Shown in pieces: positions 1 through 8,684 of a DNA stretch of 64,000 bases. The stretch is taken from assembly GCA_018813295.1 (NCBI GenBank), contig JAHJBZ010000033.1, positions 22,909-86,908 on the forward strand, written 5' to 3'. The DNA is from Patescibacteria group bacterium. Lineage in GTDB: Bacteria > Patescibacteriota > Gracilibacteria > UM-FILTER-43-11. Position numbers and translations under genes: made by a program. The stretch's first letter is position 1. Each line of letters begins with the position of its first letter. Below the pieces are notes generated by a model. It was not told the DNA's origin. It did no database searches and worked only from the letters and a program-made list of their open reading frames with translations.

Positions 1-843
1 TGAATGATATTTCATCCTTATACATTTGCCCGTAAATGTCATATTGTTTGACAATTAATTTTAAATCTTTCCCTCCACGGTTATCCCGTTTAAGTATTCG
101 CATGTAGCTCCTCCTCCAGTTATAAGCAATAAACAATCTTTCCCCATCTCCTTCGAGGATAATAGTCTGCCTTTGGTAATTATCAACCATATTCCAGTTG
201 AAAAGGAAGGATTCAAATGTTTCCTCGGTTTCTGTTAAATTAATTCCCGTTGGCTCCGTGGTAATGATAACACTTTCCTCTTTTATTTCTTCTTCCTCCT
301 TTTCTCCTTCAACTGCCGGCGCGGAATATCTCTTTTTAACGTATGACAAAGTGCAAGAGCCTTGATTATTCGGAAGATAAATTATATCTGCAGTTGCAAT
401 ATTAAAGCCGACTTTATAAAGATAAATTTCATCTCTCCAATATCTAGGCATACTAAGACATCTTGCATCGTATTCAATATCGTACCCATTCCCTTTTTCG
501 TCTGTAACAAGTGCAGTTCTGTTTGCAAATACCTGATCCAGGATCAGCAGGCCGTTTATTTCCACTGCTTGATCGATATAACATGTATCATGATTTTCAT
601 CTACAAGCCTGTCTCCATTTGAATTTAATGTGCCGCGTATGGCTATGGTGACCTGGTCAGCCCCTTCTAAATCACAACTACCCATGTAATGAAGGAGCAG
701 AGTTCCCCCTTCATGTTCTATGATTAAATTATTTTCTCTGGAATTTAATGAGAGTATGTCGAAGTCCTGCGTGTACTCATATTCTGCACTCGCGAATGGT
801 GCGAGTAGCATTAAAGTGATAAGTGTTGCAATAAATCTTTTCA
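1..843 (-). CDS. Secreted protein of unknown function, 3' end outside window
   Basis: The frame is open from an ATG at 843 to the window edge, so the C-terminus is missing. The first 20 residues (MKRFIATLITLMLLAPFASA) form a clear Sec signal peptide, so the product is exported. It has paired cysteines and beta-rich sequence. It is a paralogue of the protein at 9027-10196: both share a block reading LPNNQGSCTL / LPSNRGQCTI and a preceding Y-x-I-x-Y-x-x-x-C segment in the same order. An acidic Glu-rich linker follows at about residue 185. No catalytic motif is visible and I do not recognise the family. Probably a cell-surface protein. Confidence 0.8.
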
Positions 844-844
844 T

Positions 845-897
845 AATATTGTGTTAGCGTTAAGGATTAAGCGTTAAGGATTAAGCTGAATTCTGAA
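845..897. repeat. Word repeat GCGTTAAGGATTAAG
   Basis: The gap between the secreted gene and tilS carries tandem copies of the word GTTAAGGATTAAGC and runs into the 3' end of tilS. The same words recur near 15362-15398, 31255-31290 and 32945-33045. Confidence 0.6.
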
Positions 898-2126
898 TTT
901 TTAACCCCCTCAGCTAATCTCAAGTCACCGACTGAAACAATAATATCATTTTTATCAACGATGATAGGAATTTGGTGGCGTAAATGGCGAGGGACTTTGC
1001 TGTCTACAAAGAAATCCTGCAACTTTTTACTGCCTTTCATGCCACTTGGCTGAAATCGATCACCCTTTTTCCATGCACGGACGTAGAGTCCGGACTTGTC
1101 GGATTTCAGCTTCCAGACTCCCCATTTAATGCCCTTGGCGGTGATTTTTGCTGTTGGGAGACTTGGAGTCCGGACTCCAAGTAAAATATTGTCATATTCG
1201 ATGAAAAAATCCTTATTTTTAACCGTTAACTGCCTCCCGGACTTGCCGTTTTCAATGAAATCGAGTAAGCGATTGATTGATTTTTGATATAAATCCTTCG
1301 CCCCCAAAATTTGAATCAGGATTTCTGATTTTAGATCATCGGACAGCTTGTTAAATTCACTGCGATTGAATTGGTTGCCTCTGACGGAGTTCCGACGGAG
1401 CCCCGCTAAGCGGGGGTTCGTTCGGCTGTTTTCCATATTTTCCCTGACCCAGCCGTCGGATTTTTTGGAGATAGTTTCCAGTTTTTCCTTCGCCTTTTTG
1501 CTAATGCTTTGGATTTTTTTAGCGAGATTGGCACCTCTAAAATACGGGATTACCAAATGCCTCCAATAATTCCTGTCATTACTCAAATCATAATTACTGC
1601 GATCTGTGCGGTATGGGAGGTTGTTTTCCTTTGCATAATTAACGACATCTAGACGCTTTACGTCCAAAAGCGGACGAATGATGTTGCCGCTTTGAAATTC
1701 CATTCCAATTTGCCCACGTAGACCTGCCCCACGAGCCATATGCATTAAAATTGTTTCGATTTGGTCATTAAGGTGGTGTGCAACGGCAATAAAATCAGCA
1801 TTATGCTTATTTCGGACTTCCTCTAAAAATTGATAACGGATTTGGCGAGCATTATTTTCCAGGTTTCCGGTTTTTGGAATCGTTGCTTTTTTAGTAACAC
1901 ATTCCACTCCCCACTCTTTTGCTAAATTGCGGACTAACTGTTCGTCTGCATCACTTTCCTCCTCTCGCAGTTTGTGGTTTAGGTGGGCAATTACGACGTC
2001 GTAATCCAATTGTAAAAGAACGTGGGCTAGCACCACACTATCCACTCCACCGGACACGGCAATAACTACCTTTTTGAAAGGCGGAATTTTTTTTAGGCCG
2101 GATTGGACAGATTTAGTGAAATTCAT
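867..2126 (-). CDS. tilS: tRNA(Ile)-lysidine synthase
   Basis: Converts C34 of tRNA-Ile(CAU) to lysidine with ATP and lysine, allowing AUA decoding. The PP-loop motif SGGVDS lies at residues 25-30, followed by the N-type ATPase core (HHLNDQIETILMHMARG near 117-133) and the C-terminal TilS domain (GDRFQPSGMKGSKKLQDFF). Length, 419 aa, is normal. Two GC-rich palindromic elements lie in frame: one at residues about 232-245 (SRTNPRLAGLRRNS region), the other a perfect 22-bp palindrome at residues about 315-322 (LLGVRTPSLP). Both fall between conserved blocks. A promoter ends only a few bases before the ATG, so the mRNA is predicted to be leaderless. Confidence 0.95.
   Translation of the reverse strand: MNFTKSVQSGLKKIPPFKKVVIAVSGGVDSVVLAHVLLQLDYDVVIAHLNHKLREEESDADEQLVRNLAKEWGVECVTKKATIPKTGNLENNARQIRYQFLEEVRNKHNADFIAVAHHLNDQIETILMHMARGAGLRGQIGMEFQSGNIIRPLLDVKRLDVVNYAKENNLPYRTDRSNYDLSNDRNYWRHLVIPYFRGANLAKKIQSISKKAKEKLETISKKSDGWVRENMENSRTNPRLAGLRRNSVRGNQFNRSEFNKLSDDLKSEILIQILGAKDLYQKSINRLLDFIENGKSGRQLTVKNKDFFIEYDNILLGVRTPSLPTAKITAKGIKWGVWKLKSDKSGLYVRAWKKGDRFQPSGMKGSKKLQDFFVDSKVPRHLRHQIPIIVDKNDIIVSVGDLRLAEGVKNSEFSLILNA
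1161..1182. repeat. Perfect 22-bp palindrome inside tilS
   Basis: The 22 bases are identical to their reverse complement; the centre is AGTCCGGACT. The element is in frame within the C-terminal half of tilS, and a second GAGTCCGGAC lies about 75 bp to the left in the same gene. Confidence 0.85.
1392..1429 (+). repeat. GC palindromic element (CCGACGGAGC family) inside tilS
   Basis: This copy carries the scaffold CCGACGGAGCCCCGC, a CTAAG centre, GCGGG and then GGCTGT. Near-identical copies lie at 10276-10311 (inverted) and 40815-40849, both intergenic. Here it is translated in frame within tilS. Confidence 0.8.
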
Positions 2127-2135
2127 ACTAAGCCA

Positions 2136-2164
2136 AGTATACGATTAAAAATGCATGTTGTTAA
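2136..2164 (-). promoter_or_regulatory. tilS promoter, predicted leaderless transcript
   Basis: On the minus strand, TTAACA (2164-2159), a 17-bp spacer and TATACT (2141-2136). The expected start of transcription lies about 3 nt before the tilS ATG at 2126, leaving no room for a ribosome binding site. Confidence 0.65.
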
Positions 2165-2229
2165 ATTAAGTGTTGATAAGTGAACATATGTTTACTAAAA
2201 TGAAGTTGATGAATTTTTATGGTATCTAA

Positions 2230-2631
2230 ATGAATAATCAGTACAAAAAGAATTTTTGGGATTGGCATGAGATTAAAAATGCCATACATCATACCAGCAA
2301 AAAACAAGTCTATTTTTATGAAAGGGAAATATGGTTTTGTTCTTTAGGGGTAAATGTTGGTCATGAGCAAGACGGAGGTAGTAAAACATTTAAAAGACCT
2401 GTTTTAGTATTAAAAAAATTTAATAAAGAAACATTTTGGGGTATTCCAATCACAAGTAAAAACAAAATAGACAAATATCATTTTCAATTCCAGTATAAAA
2501 ACAGAAGATATTCTCTTATATTGTCTCAAGTTCGCCTCTTAGATTCAAAAAGGCTAATAAAAAAAATTAATTCACTTTCGAAGAAAGAATTTGATCAGAT
2601 TAAAGAACAATTTGTAAAAATTCTTCAATAA
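2230..2631 (+). CDS. PemK/MazF-like toxin, solitary
   Basis: A 133-aa protein with the MazF/PemK core: REIWFCSLGVNVGHEQ corresponds to the GDIWxVxLGPxxGSEQ block, followed by KRPVLVLKKF and the IPITSK strand. Family members cleave mRNA or tRNA at short sites. About 25 extra N-terminal residues precede the fold. No antitoxin gene is seen: the next gene downstream (purH) is convergent and upstream is the divergent tilS. The gene is more AT-rich than its neighbours, consistent with transfer. It could be an orphan toxin, or a repurposed or inactive homologue; the usual catalytic Arg/Ser-Thr pair cannot be confirmed by eye. Confidence 0.75.
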   Translation: MNNQYKKNFWDWHEIKNAIHHTSKKQVYFYEREIWFCSLGVNVGHEQDGGSKTFKRPVLVLKKFNKETFWGIPITSKNKIDKYHFQFQYKNRRYSLILSQVRLLDSKRLIKKINSLSKKEFDQIKEQFVKILQ

Positions 2632-2633
2632 AA

Positions 2634-2664
2634 ATGACCCCACTTTCCATGGAAGGGGGATCAT
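2634..2664. repeat. Imperfect palindrome between convergent pemK-like gene and purH
   Basis: The arms ATGACCCC..TTTCC and GGAAGGGGGATCAT surround a short centre. It lies between converging genes and could act as a terminator on either strand, but neither side has a clean T-run. Confidence 0.5.
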
Positions 2665-2714
2665 TGGAGGCCGAAGCCGATAGTGCCTGTATTTTATCAA
2701 AGATTTTAAATAAA

Positions 2715-4238
2715 TCAATGCAAAAACGCCCTTGTACCTGTAAACACCATCGCAATTCCCGCATCATCAGCGGCTTTAATTACTTCTTCGTCTTTAATTG
2801 ATCCTCCTGGTTGAATGATGGCGGTGATTTTATGCTCAGCGGCTTTTTCGACGCTATCCGGGAATGGGAAGAAAGCATCGCTGGCCATTACGGAGTCGTC
2901 TTCACGGTTCATTGCCTTTTTAATTGCAATTTCAACTGCGTCCACACGACTCATTTGTCCGGCACCGATTCCGACTGTCATTCCGTTTTTGGCTAGGACT
3001 ATGGCGTTTGATTTAACGTGTTTTACAACGTGCCAAGCAAAAAGCAGATCTTTTAGTTCTTGATCGCTTGGTTTGCGTTTGGTGACTATTTTTAGATCAT
3101 CTGCTGTAATTTGTTTGGTGTCGAGGTCTTGGATGAGCAGGCCATTACTCACTTTGCGATAAGTGCGAGCTGGTGGCTGGGGTTTAATTTCGCCTATTTT
3201 GAGCACTCGGAGATTTGGTTTTGTTGCAAAAGCTGTAAGTGCCTCTTCTTCAAAATCCGGAGCGATAATTACCTCGAAGAATTTACTGACAATACTTTCG
3301 GCAATATCTTTTGTGCATGCTCTGTTAAAGGCAATAACTCCGCCGAATGCGGATTTTGGATCGCCCTGATATGCATTTATAAATGCCTCGTTTAAGTCTT
3401 TTGCAGTTGCGATGCCGCATGGATTTGCATGTTTGATAAATGCAACTGTTGGCTCTGCAAATTCGCGGACTAAGCTGAGGGCGCCATCGGCATCCATGAT
3501 GTTGTTGTAGGAAAGTTCTTTGCCCTGGAGCTGCTCGGCCTTATCCAGAGAAGCTTCTCCGTGACCATTTTTATCGCGATAGAATGAAGCTTTCTGGTGA
3601 GGATTCTCCCCATAACGCAAATCACCAAGTTTTTCGACTATTATATGTTCGGTTTTACCGCCTGTGAGGTAATTGGCAATAAGGCTATCATAATGAGCAG
3701 TGGCTTCAAAAACTTTTTCGGCTAAACGTCGCCTGGTTTCCTCTTTTGTATTATCTCCATTTGATTCAATTTCTTTCCAGACTGATTCGTAATCATCTGG
3801 ATCTGTTATTACAGTTACATAACGGAAGTTTTTAGCAGCACTGCGGAGCATGCTTGGACCACCAATATCGATTTGTTCGATGGCTTCTGGGAGCGCCACA
3901 TCCTTTTTCTTGATTGTTTCTTCAAATGGGTACAAGTTGACTACTACTAAATCTATTAGACCAATATCGTGCTCTTCAGCCGACTTCATGTGATCGGGAT
4001 TGTCGCGAAGTGCAAGGATTGCGCCGTGGATTTTTGGATGCAAAGTTTTAACTCTTCCATCCATCATCTCCGGATGGCCGGTGAATTTGCTAACGTCGAC
4101 GACATCAACTCCGTTATCCCGTAGTAATTTGGCGGTTCCGCCAGTTGATAGGATTTCAATACCTTTGTCGTATAGTTTTTTAGCGAATTCAACGATTCCG
4201 TCTTTATTGGAAACCGAAATCAGGGCTCTTTTGATCAT
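2715..4238 (-). CDS. purH: Bifunctional AICAR transformylase / IMP cyclohydrolase
   Basis: Performs the last two steps of purine synthesis: formylation of AICAR by 10-formyl-THF and ring closure to IMP. The N-terminal MGS-like cyclohydrolase domain is residues about 1-190 (KRALISVSNKDGIVEFAKKL, LSTGGTAKLL); the AICARFT domain follows, with LRYGENPHQKASFY, FIKHANPCG and a C-terminal GGSIKDEEVI block. Length is standard at 507 aa. It stands alone without other pur genes in this window. It consumes folate cofactor, which the fol cluster at 54.6-57.7 kb could supply. A TATAAT-like -10 sits at 4267-4262, about 25 nt before the ATG. Confidence 0.97.
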   Translation of the reverse strand: MIKRALISVSNKDGIVEFAKKLYDKGIEILSTGGTAKLLRDNGVDVVDVSKFTGHPEMMDGRVKTLHPKIHGAILALRDNPDHMKSAEEHDIGLIDLVVVNLYPFEETIKKKDVALPEAIEQIDIGGPSMLRSAAKNFRYVTVITDPDDYESVWKEIESNGDNTKEETRRRLAEKVFEATAHYDSLIANYLTGGKTEHIIVEKLGDLRYGENPHQKASFYRDKNGHGEASLDKAEQLQGKELSYNNIMDADGALSLVREFAEPTVAFIKHANPCGIATAKDLNEAFINAYQGDPKSAFGGVIAFNRACTKDIAESIVSKFFEVIIAPDFEEEALTAFATKPNLRVLKIGEIKPQPPARTYRKVSNGLLIQDLDTKQITADDLKIVTKRKPSDQELKDLLFAWHVVKHVKSNAIVLAKNGMTVGIGAGQMSRVDAVEIAIKKAMNREDDSVMASDAFFPFPDSVEKAAEHKITAIIQPGGSIKDEEVIKAADDAGIAMVFTGTRAFLH

Positions 4239-4286
4239 GATTGTGAGGTTATTGTGCGCATATTATATCATGAATTAAATACCCTG

Positions 4287-4318
4287 CCGAAGGCGAGATT
4301 GGCCAATCTCGCCTTCGG
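4287..4318. repeat. Perfect 32-bp GC palindrome
   Basis: CCGAAGGCGAGATTGG is followed immediately by its exact reverse complement. It lies between divergent purH and lepA, just behind the purH promoter region. The CCGAAGGCG end recurs as the arm of the element in the hisA-hisF linker. Confidence 0.9.
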
Positions 4319-4365
4319 GGATTGTATTGAATAAATTGAGAATTTCTTTTAAACTACTTCTGCCC

Positions 4366-4406
4366 TAATTCAACGAAATAACGAGATAACGACACAACGA
4401 AACAAC
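4366..4406. repeat. Word repeat CAACGAAACAACGAGATAACG before lepA
   Basis: Repeated 7-9 bp words (AACGA, ATAACGA, AACAACG) run up to the lepA ATG. The same vocabulary occurs at 10205-10235, 27478-27556 and 37578-37620. No ribosome binding site is present. Confidence 0.6.
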
Positions 4407-6215
4407 ATGGATAACATCCGCAACTTCTGCATCATAGCCCACATTGACCACGGAAAATCGACCCTTGCCGACAGGTTTTTGGAAATTACGAATACCATTC
4501 AGAAGAGGGATATGAAACATGGGCAGATGCTGGATACTATGGAGTTGGAGCAGGAACGTGGAATTACGATAAAATTGCAGCCTGTGCGGATGGATTATAA
4601 TGGATATATTCTTAATTTGATTGATACGCCTGGGCATGTGGATTTTACGTATGAGGTGAGTAGGTCGCTTGCCGCTTGTGAGGGTGCGATTTTGGTTGTG
4701 GATGCCACTCAGGGCATTCAGGCTCAGACTTTGGCGAACTTGTATATGGCGATGGAGCATGATCTTAAAATCATTCCGGTTATTAATAAGATTGATATGC
4801 CGGCCGCTGATCCTGAAAAAGTTAAAGATGAAATTGAGAATATGTTGGCTATTGACCGAAATGAGGTTATTGAAGTAAGCGCAAAGACAGGTGAGAATGT
4901 GGAGTTTTTATTGGATGTAATAATTGACCAGGTACCTTCACCAATTAATGGTGGGCTACGTAAACAACTTGGTATTGAGTCGGATGAAGAGGCCAAAGCT
5001 CTTGTTTTTGATTCGGTTTATGACACTTATAGAGGAGTTGTTTCTTATGTGAGGATGGTGAGTGGAACATTTAAAAAGGGTGAGAAACTTACATTCTTAA
5101 ATACTAAAACTGACATTGAGGTTTCGGATATTGGTTATTTTCGGCCATCTTATGAATCTCAAAAGGAATTGAAGCCTGGTGAAGTTGGTTTTATCGTTAC
5201 AGGGCTTAAATCTGTAAGTGAAGCACGTGTGGGTGACACGTTGTGGAGCGGAAAGGATGTAAAAAGTGCCAAAGCGCTTCCTGGTTATAAAAAAGTTGTA
5301 CCAATGGTGTATGCGGGAATTTATTGTGTGGATGGGGATGACTATCCGCAACTTAGGGATTCGATGGAAAAGTTAAGCTTAAATGACGCAGCTCTTGCCT
5401 ATGAACCCGATCAATCTCAGGCGCTTGGTTCTGGTTTTAGGTGTGGGTTTTTGGGGCTTCTTCATATGGATATTGTGCAGGAGAGATTGGAGCGTGAGTA
5501 TGATATGGATATTATCACCACTGCACCATCCGTTTCCTACATTATTAAGATGAAAGATGGAAAGGAAATTACTATTTCATCTCCGGCTGAGCTGCCGGAC
5601 AGGAGCTCCGTAGAATCAATTTCTGAACCATGGGTAAAGCTGGAGATTGTATGCCCAAAGGAAATGGTTGGTGATGTGATGAAAATAGTGCAGGATCGCC
5701 GTGGTTTTCATAAAAATATTACATATATGGATGCCGACCGCACCTTTATTCTCTTTGAAATGCCGCTTGCAACACTGATTATTGATTTTTATGATGCATT
5801 GAAATCGATTAGCAGCGGTTATGCATCGATGAATTATTATTTTATGGAATACCGGGAAGATCAATTGATTAAATTGGATATTCTTGTTGCTGGTGAAATT
5901 ATGGAGGGACTTAGTGTTATGTGTCATAAAACGGAAGCACAGAATTTGGGTGGCAAGCTTTGTAAAAAGTTGAAAGGTATTATTCCGAGAGCTAATTTTG
6001 CCATAGCCATTCAGGCAGCAATTGGAGGCAAAATTATTGCAAGGGAAACTATTTCGGCTTACAGAAAAGACGTAACCGCCGGCTTGTATGGCGGAGATGT
6101 CACCCGAAAAAACAAGCAGTTACAAAAACAGAAGAAGGGTAAAAAAAGGATGAAGCAAATGGGTAGTGTTTCTATTCCGCAAGATGCGTTTCAGGCAATC
6201 CTTAAAAAGGATTGA
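4407..6215 (+). CDS. lepA: Translation elongation factor 4
   Basis: Ribosomal back-translocase GTPase. The G1 motif AHIDHGKST is at residues 11-19, G3 is DTPGHVDF near 73-80 and G4 is NKID near 127-130. The EF-G-like domains III and V follow, and the LepA-specific C-terminal domain ends in KAKKGKKRMKQMG-type residues (here KKGKKRMKQMG). Full length at 602 aa. It is the first gene of a rightward run with ribE, ribH and the STAS gene, but gaps filled with hairpins make a single transcript uncertain. Confidence 0.98.
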   Translation: MDNIRNFCIIAHIDHGKSTLADRFLEITNTIQKRDMKHGQMLDTMELEQERGITIKLQPVRMDYNGYILNLIDTPGHVDFTYEVSRSLAACEGAILVVDATQGIQAQTLANLYMAMEHDLKIIPVINKIDMPAADPEKVKDEIENMLAIDRNEVIEVSAKTGENVEFLLDVIIDQVPSPINGGLRKQLGIESDEEAKALVFDSVYDTYRGVVSYVRMVSGTFKKGEKLTFLNTKTDIEVSDIGYFRPSYESQKELKPGEVGFIVTGLKSVSEARVGDTLWSGKDVKSAKALPGYKKVVPMVYAGIYCVDGDDYPQLRDSMEKLSLNDAALAYEPDQSQALGSGFRCGFLGLLHMDIVQERLEREYDMDIITTAPSVSYIIKMKDGKEITISSPAELPDRSSVESISEPWVKLEIVCPKEMVGDVMKIVQDRRGFHKNITYMDADRTFILFEMPLATLIIDFYDALKSISSGYASMNYYFMEYREDQLIKLDILVAGEIMEGLSVMCHKTEAQNLGGKLCKKLKGIIPRANFAIAIQAAIGGKIIARETISAYRKDVTAGLYGGDVTRKNKQLQKQKKGKKRMKQMGSVSIPQDAFQAILKKD

Positions 6216-6216
6216 T

Positions 6217-6300
6217 TTAAGATTAACCGATTAGCGATTAGTGATTTACGATTTCAATCTAAAATCTAAAATTGCTAATCTTAAATCGCTAATCAAAACA
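6217..6300. repeat. Word hairpin GATTAGCGATT between lepA and ribE
   Basis: The left half repeats GATTAGCGATTAGTGATT words and the right half carries their complements (CTAATC, AAATCGCTAATC), so the gap can fold into one long imperfect hairpin. Related words appear at 19640-19675. Confidence 0.6.
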
Positions 6301-6302
6301 AG

Positions 6303-6878
6303 ATGTTTACAGGAATTATCGAAACCACCGGCAAAATTACGAATACCCAAAAGGACAAAATCATAATTGATGCTCCTAAAGTTATTGGTGAACTGAAAAT
6401 TGGGAGTAGTATTGCGGTTGATGGAGCGTGCTTAACTGTTGTGGAGACGTCTGACAAATCTTTTACAGCTGATGTGATGCCGGTTACTTTTGAAAAAACG
6501 GTTTTAGGTATTCGGGAAAAAGGAGATTTGGTAAATTTAGAACTTGCTATGAAACATACTGATCGTTTTGAGGGGCATGTTGTTAGTGGTCATATTGAAG
6601 GTACTGCTGAATTAATTAAACAAAAAATTGTTGATAATGCCTACTATTTGACGTTTAGATTGCCAGAAGATTTGACCAGATATGTTGTAGCCCAAGGCTC
6701 CATTGCTATAAATGGGATAAGTTTGACGGTTATAGATATTGAAGATAGTGAATTTAGTGTCGGAATTATTCCTCACACTTGGGACAACACGAATTTACAT
6801 GAGTTAGAAGTTGGTGATAAAGTGAATATTGAAACTGATTTAATGGCGAAATATGCTGAGAAGCTAATGAGTAATTAG
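6303..6878 (+). CDS. ribE: Riboflavin synthase, alpha subunit
   Basis: Dismutates two 6,7-dimethyl-8-ribityllumazines to riboflavin. The two tandem lumazine-binding barrels are clear: MFTGIIETTG at the N-terminus with GACLTV and HxVSGHIEG (HVVSGHIEG) in repeat 1, and YVVAQGSIAINGISLTV plus IPHTWDNTNL in repeat 2. Length, 191 aa, is slightly short of the usual 200-215. ribH follows, but ribBA and ribD are not in the window, so the cell either has them elsewhere or imports the precursor. Confidence 0.96.
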   Translation: MFTGIIETTGKITNTQKDKIIIDAPKVIGELKIGSSIAVDGACLTVVETSDKSFTADVMPVTFEKTVLGIREKGDLVNLELAMKHTDRFEGHVVSGHIEGTAELIKQKIVDNAYYLTFRLPEDLTRYVVAQGSIAINGISLTVIDIEDSEFSVGIIPHTWDNTNLHELEVGDKVNIETDLMAKYAEKLMSN

Positions 6879-6896
6879 TTATTAGATTAACCTAAA

Positions 6897-6967
6897 AAAT
6901 TATTCATAGGATTCAGGAAACAGGATTCAGGATTCAGCTGTTTCCAGAGTCCTGAATCCTGAATCCT
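6897..6967. repeat. Word hairpin AGGATTCAGGATTCAG between ribE and ribH
   Basis: Two to three copies of GGATTCA on the left are matched by TCCTGAATCCTGAATCC on the right, around a CTGTTTCC loop. The right arm ends just before the ribH ATG at 6973. Confidence 0.65.
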
Positions 6968-6972
6968 CTAAT

Positions 6973-7443
6973 ATGAGTAAAATTAGCAATAATATCACTG
7001 ACAACAAGCTGTCTGCAAAACCCAATACAAAAATCGGAATAGTTAAAAGTGAATATAATTCAAAAATAACTGACACTTTATTCGACAGCTGCAAATCGGA
7101 GCTGGAAAAATCAGGTGTATCCGAAAAAAATATATTTGTGATGACTGTGCCTGGTGCCTATGAATTGCCATTTGGATGCCAAAAAATGATTAAATCAAAC
7201 AAACCAGATGCTGTGATTGCACTTGGCGCTGTTATAAAAGGGCAGACTCCTCATTTCGATTATATTGCATCTAGTGCGGCAAACGGTATAATGGATGTAA
7301 GTTTAAAAACAGGCACTCCTATTATTTTTGGAGTTTTAACCACCAATAATCTGGCTCAGGCTAAAGCTCGAATTAAGGGCGGAAGCCGTGGGGACAAAGG
7401 AGTTGAAGCTGCCCAGACAGCCATAAAAATACTTAATACTTAA
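6973..7443 (+). CDS. ribH: 6,7-dimethyl-8-ribityllumazine synthase
   Basis: Condenses the ribitylamino-uracil with dihydroxybutanone phosphate. Motifs: VPGAYELPFGCQKM (substrate loop), ALGAVIKGQTPHFDYI and PIIFGVLTTNNLAQAKAR. The usual catalytic His of the GxTxHF block is present (TPHFDY). Length, 156 aa, is normal. It lies directly after ribE and only 16 nt before the STAS gene, so these may be co-transcribed. Confidence 0.96.
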   Translation: MSKISNNITDNKLSAKPNTKIGIVKSEYNSKITDTLFDSCKSELEKSGVSEKNIFVMTVPGAYELPFGCQKMIKSNKPDAVIALGAVIKGQTPHFDYIASSAANGIMDVSLKTGTPIIFGVLTTNNLAQAKARIKGGSRGDKGVEAAQTAIKILNT

Positions 7444-7459
7444 CACTTAAATAAAACAA

Positions 7460-7816
7460 ATGGCAGAAAAATTAGTTATTTCTATAGAAGCACTTTCAGA
7501 TCATCCTAATGTTCACGTTGTTGAGTTTGATGGAGATTTTGACGGGTATGCCAAAGAAAATGTTACAGATGTACAAAGTTTTGTAGACAGTGCTACAAAT
7601 AACACCACATTGATTTTTGATTTCAGCAAGCTTAATTACCTAAATAGTTATGCAATTGGGCATTTAGTGGCATGGCATAATCATTTGAGCAAAATGGGCG
7701 GTAAAATTTTTATAGCAGGCACTAATAAAAATGTTGAAGATATTTTTGCAATACTAGGTATTGCTAAGCTGTTTAAGATTTTTCCTGATGTTAATTCTGT
7801 AATCGAAACACTATAG
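7460..7816 (+). CDS. STAS-domain anti-sigma factor antagonist-like protein
   Basis: A single STAS domain of 118 aa. The block LIFDFSKLNYLNSYAIGHLVAW matches the SpoIIAA pattern in which a Ser after the D-x-S/x-L strand is phosphorylated; here NS in LNSYAIG is the likely site. Such proteins partner with HPK-like anti-sigma kinases, but none is in the window. It follows ribH by 16 nt and converges with the next gene. The partner and regulated process are unknown. Confidence 0.85.
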   Translation: MAEKLVISIEALSDHPNVHVVEFDGDFDGYAKENVTDVQSFVDSATNNTTLIFDFSKLNYLNSYAIGHLVAWHNHLSKMGGKIFIAGTNKNVEDIFAILGIAKLFKIFPDVNSVIETL

Positions 7817-7819
7817 TAT

Positions 7820-8527
7820 TTAGTATTTCTCGATTTTTTTCTGCCCTTCAACCAATTCTTCAAGGTTTTTAATCAAATTTACGAAAACTGCCTGCATAAA
7901 TTCCTGAAGGCTCTCAAGTTCGAAAGTGACTTTTTGGCTTGTTAAGAAGTTGCGCAAAATAAAGGCAGAAAGCTGAGTGAGAACTGGTGAAACTTCACGT
8001 ACTAGCTGTCGGCTGGCTGGATCGTCTGAGCGTTTTTTAATTACTATGCTTTCTAGGCATTTATGTGGTTTTTTAGTGGCAACATCGTTGATCAATTTAA
8101 TCCAGCTATCAACTGCACTTTTTTGTTCGGACGAAAGTGACTGAAAATTACGATGCTCTTTTATGGCAAGAGATGCTTCTTGTGGGGTTTCTTGCCGTTC
8201 TGAAGATTCTAAAAGTCCTTTTATTTCCTTTGAGGCTTTTTGATCAATTAATGAAATAATCGCAATAATAAGTTCGGATGGAATGTCCTGTGCTACCGCG
8301 CGAGAAATAAGCAGAAAAAGATCCGTGCTATCAGCTTGATTTAAAAATTGCAAAATTATTTGAACAAGATTGTTGTCGTGAACTCTGGCTTTACCTTCCT
8401 CCTGGTATAGCTGTTGGAGCGCTTGTTGGATCCTGCGCATTTCCTCACGAAATTGCTCATCGCTTTTTTCATCTTGCTCTCTGGCCGCCGGTCCTGTAAA
8501 TAATTCAGCATCCCCTGTTTCAGTCAT
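7820..8527 (-). CDS. Hypothetical helical cytoplasmic protein
   Basis: 235 aa, without signal peptide or membrane segments. The sequence is charged and mostly helical, with an acidic N-terminus (residues 1-30) and Gln/Glu-rich stretches. I do not recognise the family. It converges with the STAS gene with 3 nt between the ends and lies 3' of rpmA, from which it is separated by a terminator and an AT-rich word repeat. No function is proposed. Confidence 0.6.
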   Translation of the reverse strand: MTETGDAELFTGPAAREQDEKSDEQFREEMRRIQQALQQLYQEEGKARVHDNNLVQIILQFLNQADSTDLFLLISRAVAQDIPSELIIAIISLIDQKASKEIKGLLESSERQETPQEASLAIKEHRNFQSLSSEQKSAVDSWIKLINDVATKKPHKCLESIVIKKRSDDPASRQLVREVSPVLTQLSAFILRNFLTSQKVTFELESLQEFMQAVFVNLIKNLEELVEGQKKIEKY

Positions 8528-8631
8528 ATTTTATTAAAAAATTACAAAAATTTAAAATTACAAAATTATTTAATAATGTAACGAAACTATTTTAAACTAA
8601 TTTTGTAATTTTGTAATCTTGAATTTTGTAA
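8528..8631. repeat. AT-rich word hairpin AAAATTACAAAATT
   Basis: Left words AAAATTACAAAA are mirrored by TTTTGTAATTTTGTAAT on the right. A similar arrangement occurs after the RRM gene at 39120-39215. Confidence 0.55.
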
Positions 8632-8661
8632 TAAAAAACCACACGACAAGCGTATGGTTTT
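8632..8661 (-). terminator. Rho-independent terminator after rpmA
   Basis: On the minus strand an 11-bp stem, AAAACCATACG against CGTGTGGTTTT with one G-T pair, closes the loop CTTGT and is followed by a T-rich tail. Confidence 0.75.
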
Positions 8662-8684
8662 GAAAAATCTAAAAAAATATTGAA

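Noticed and set aside
4365..4760. Antisense open frames within lepA, gltX, gyrA and other genes
   Set aside because: They are shadows of conserved genes, with no initiation context or recognisable products.
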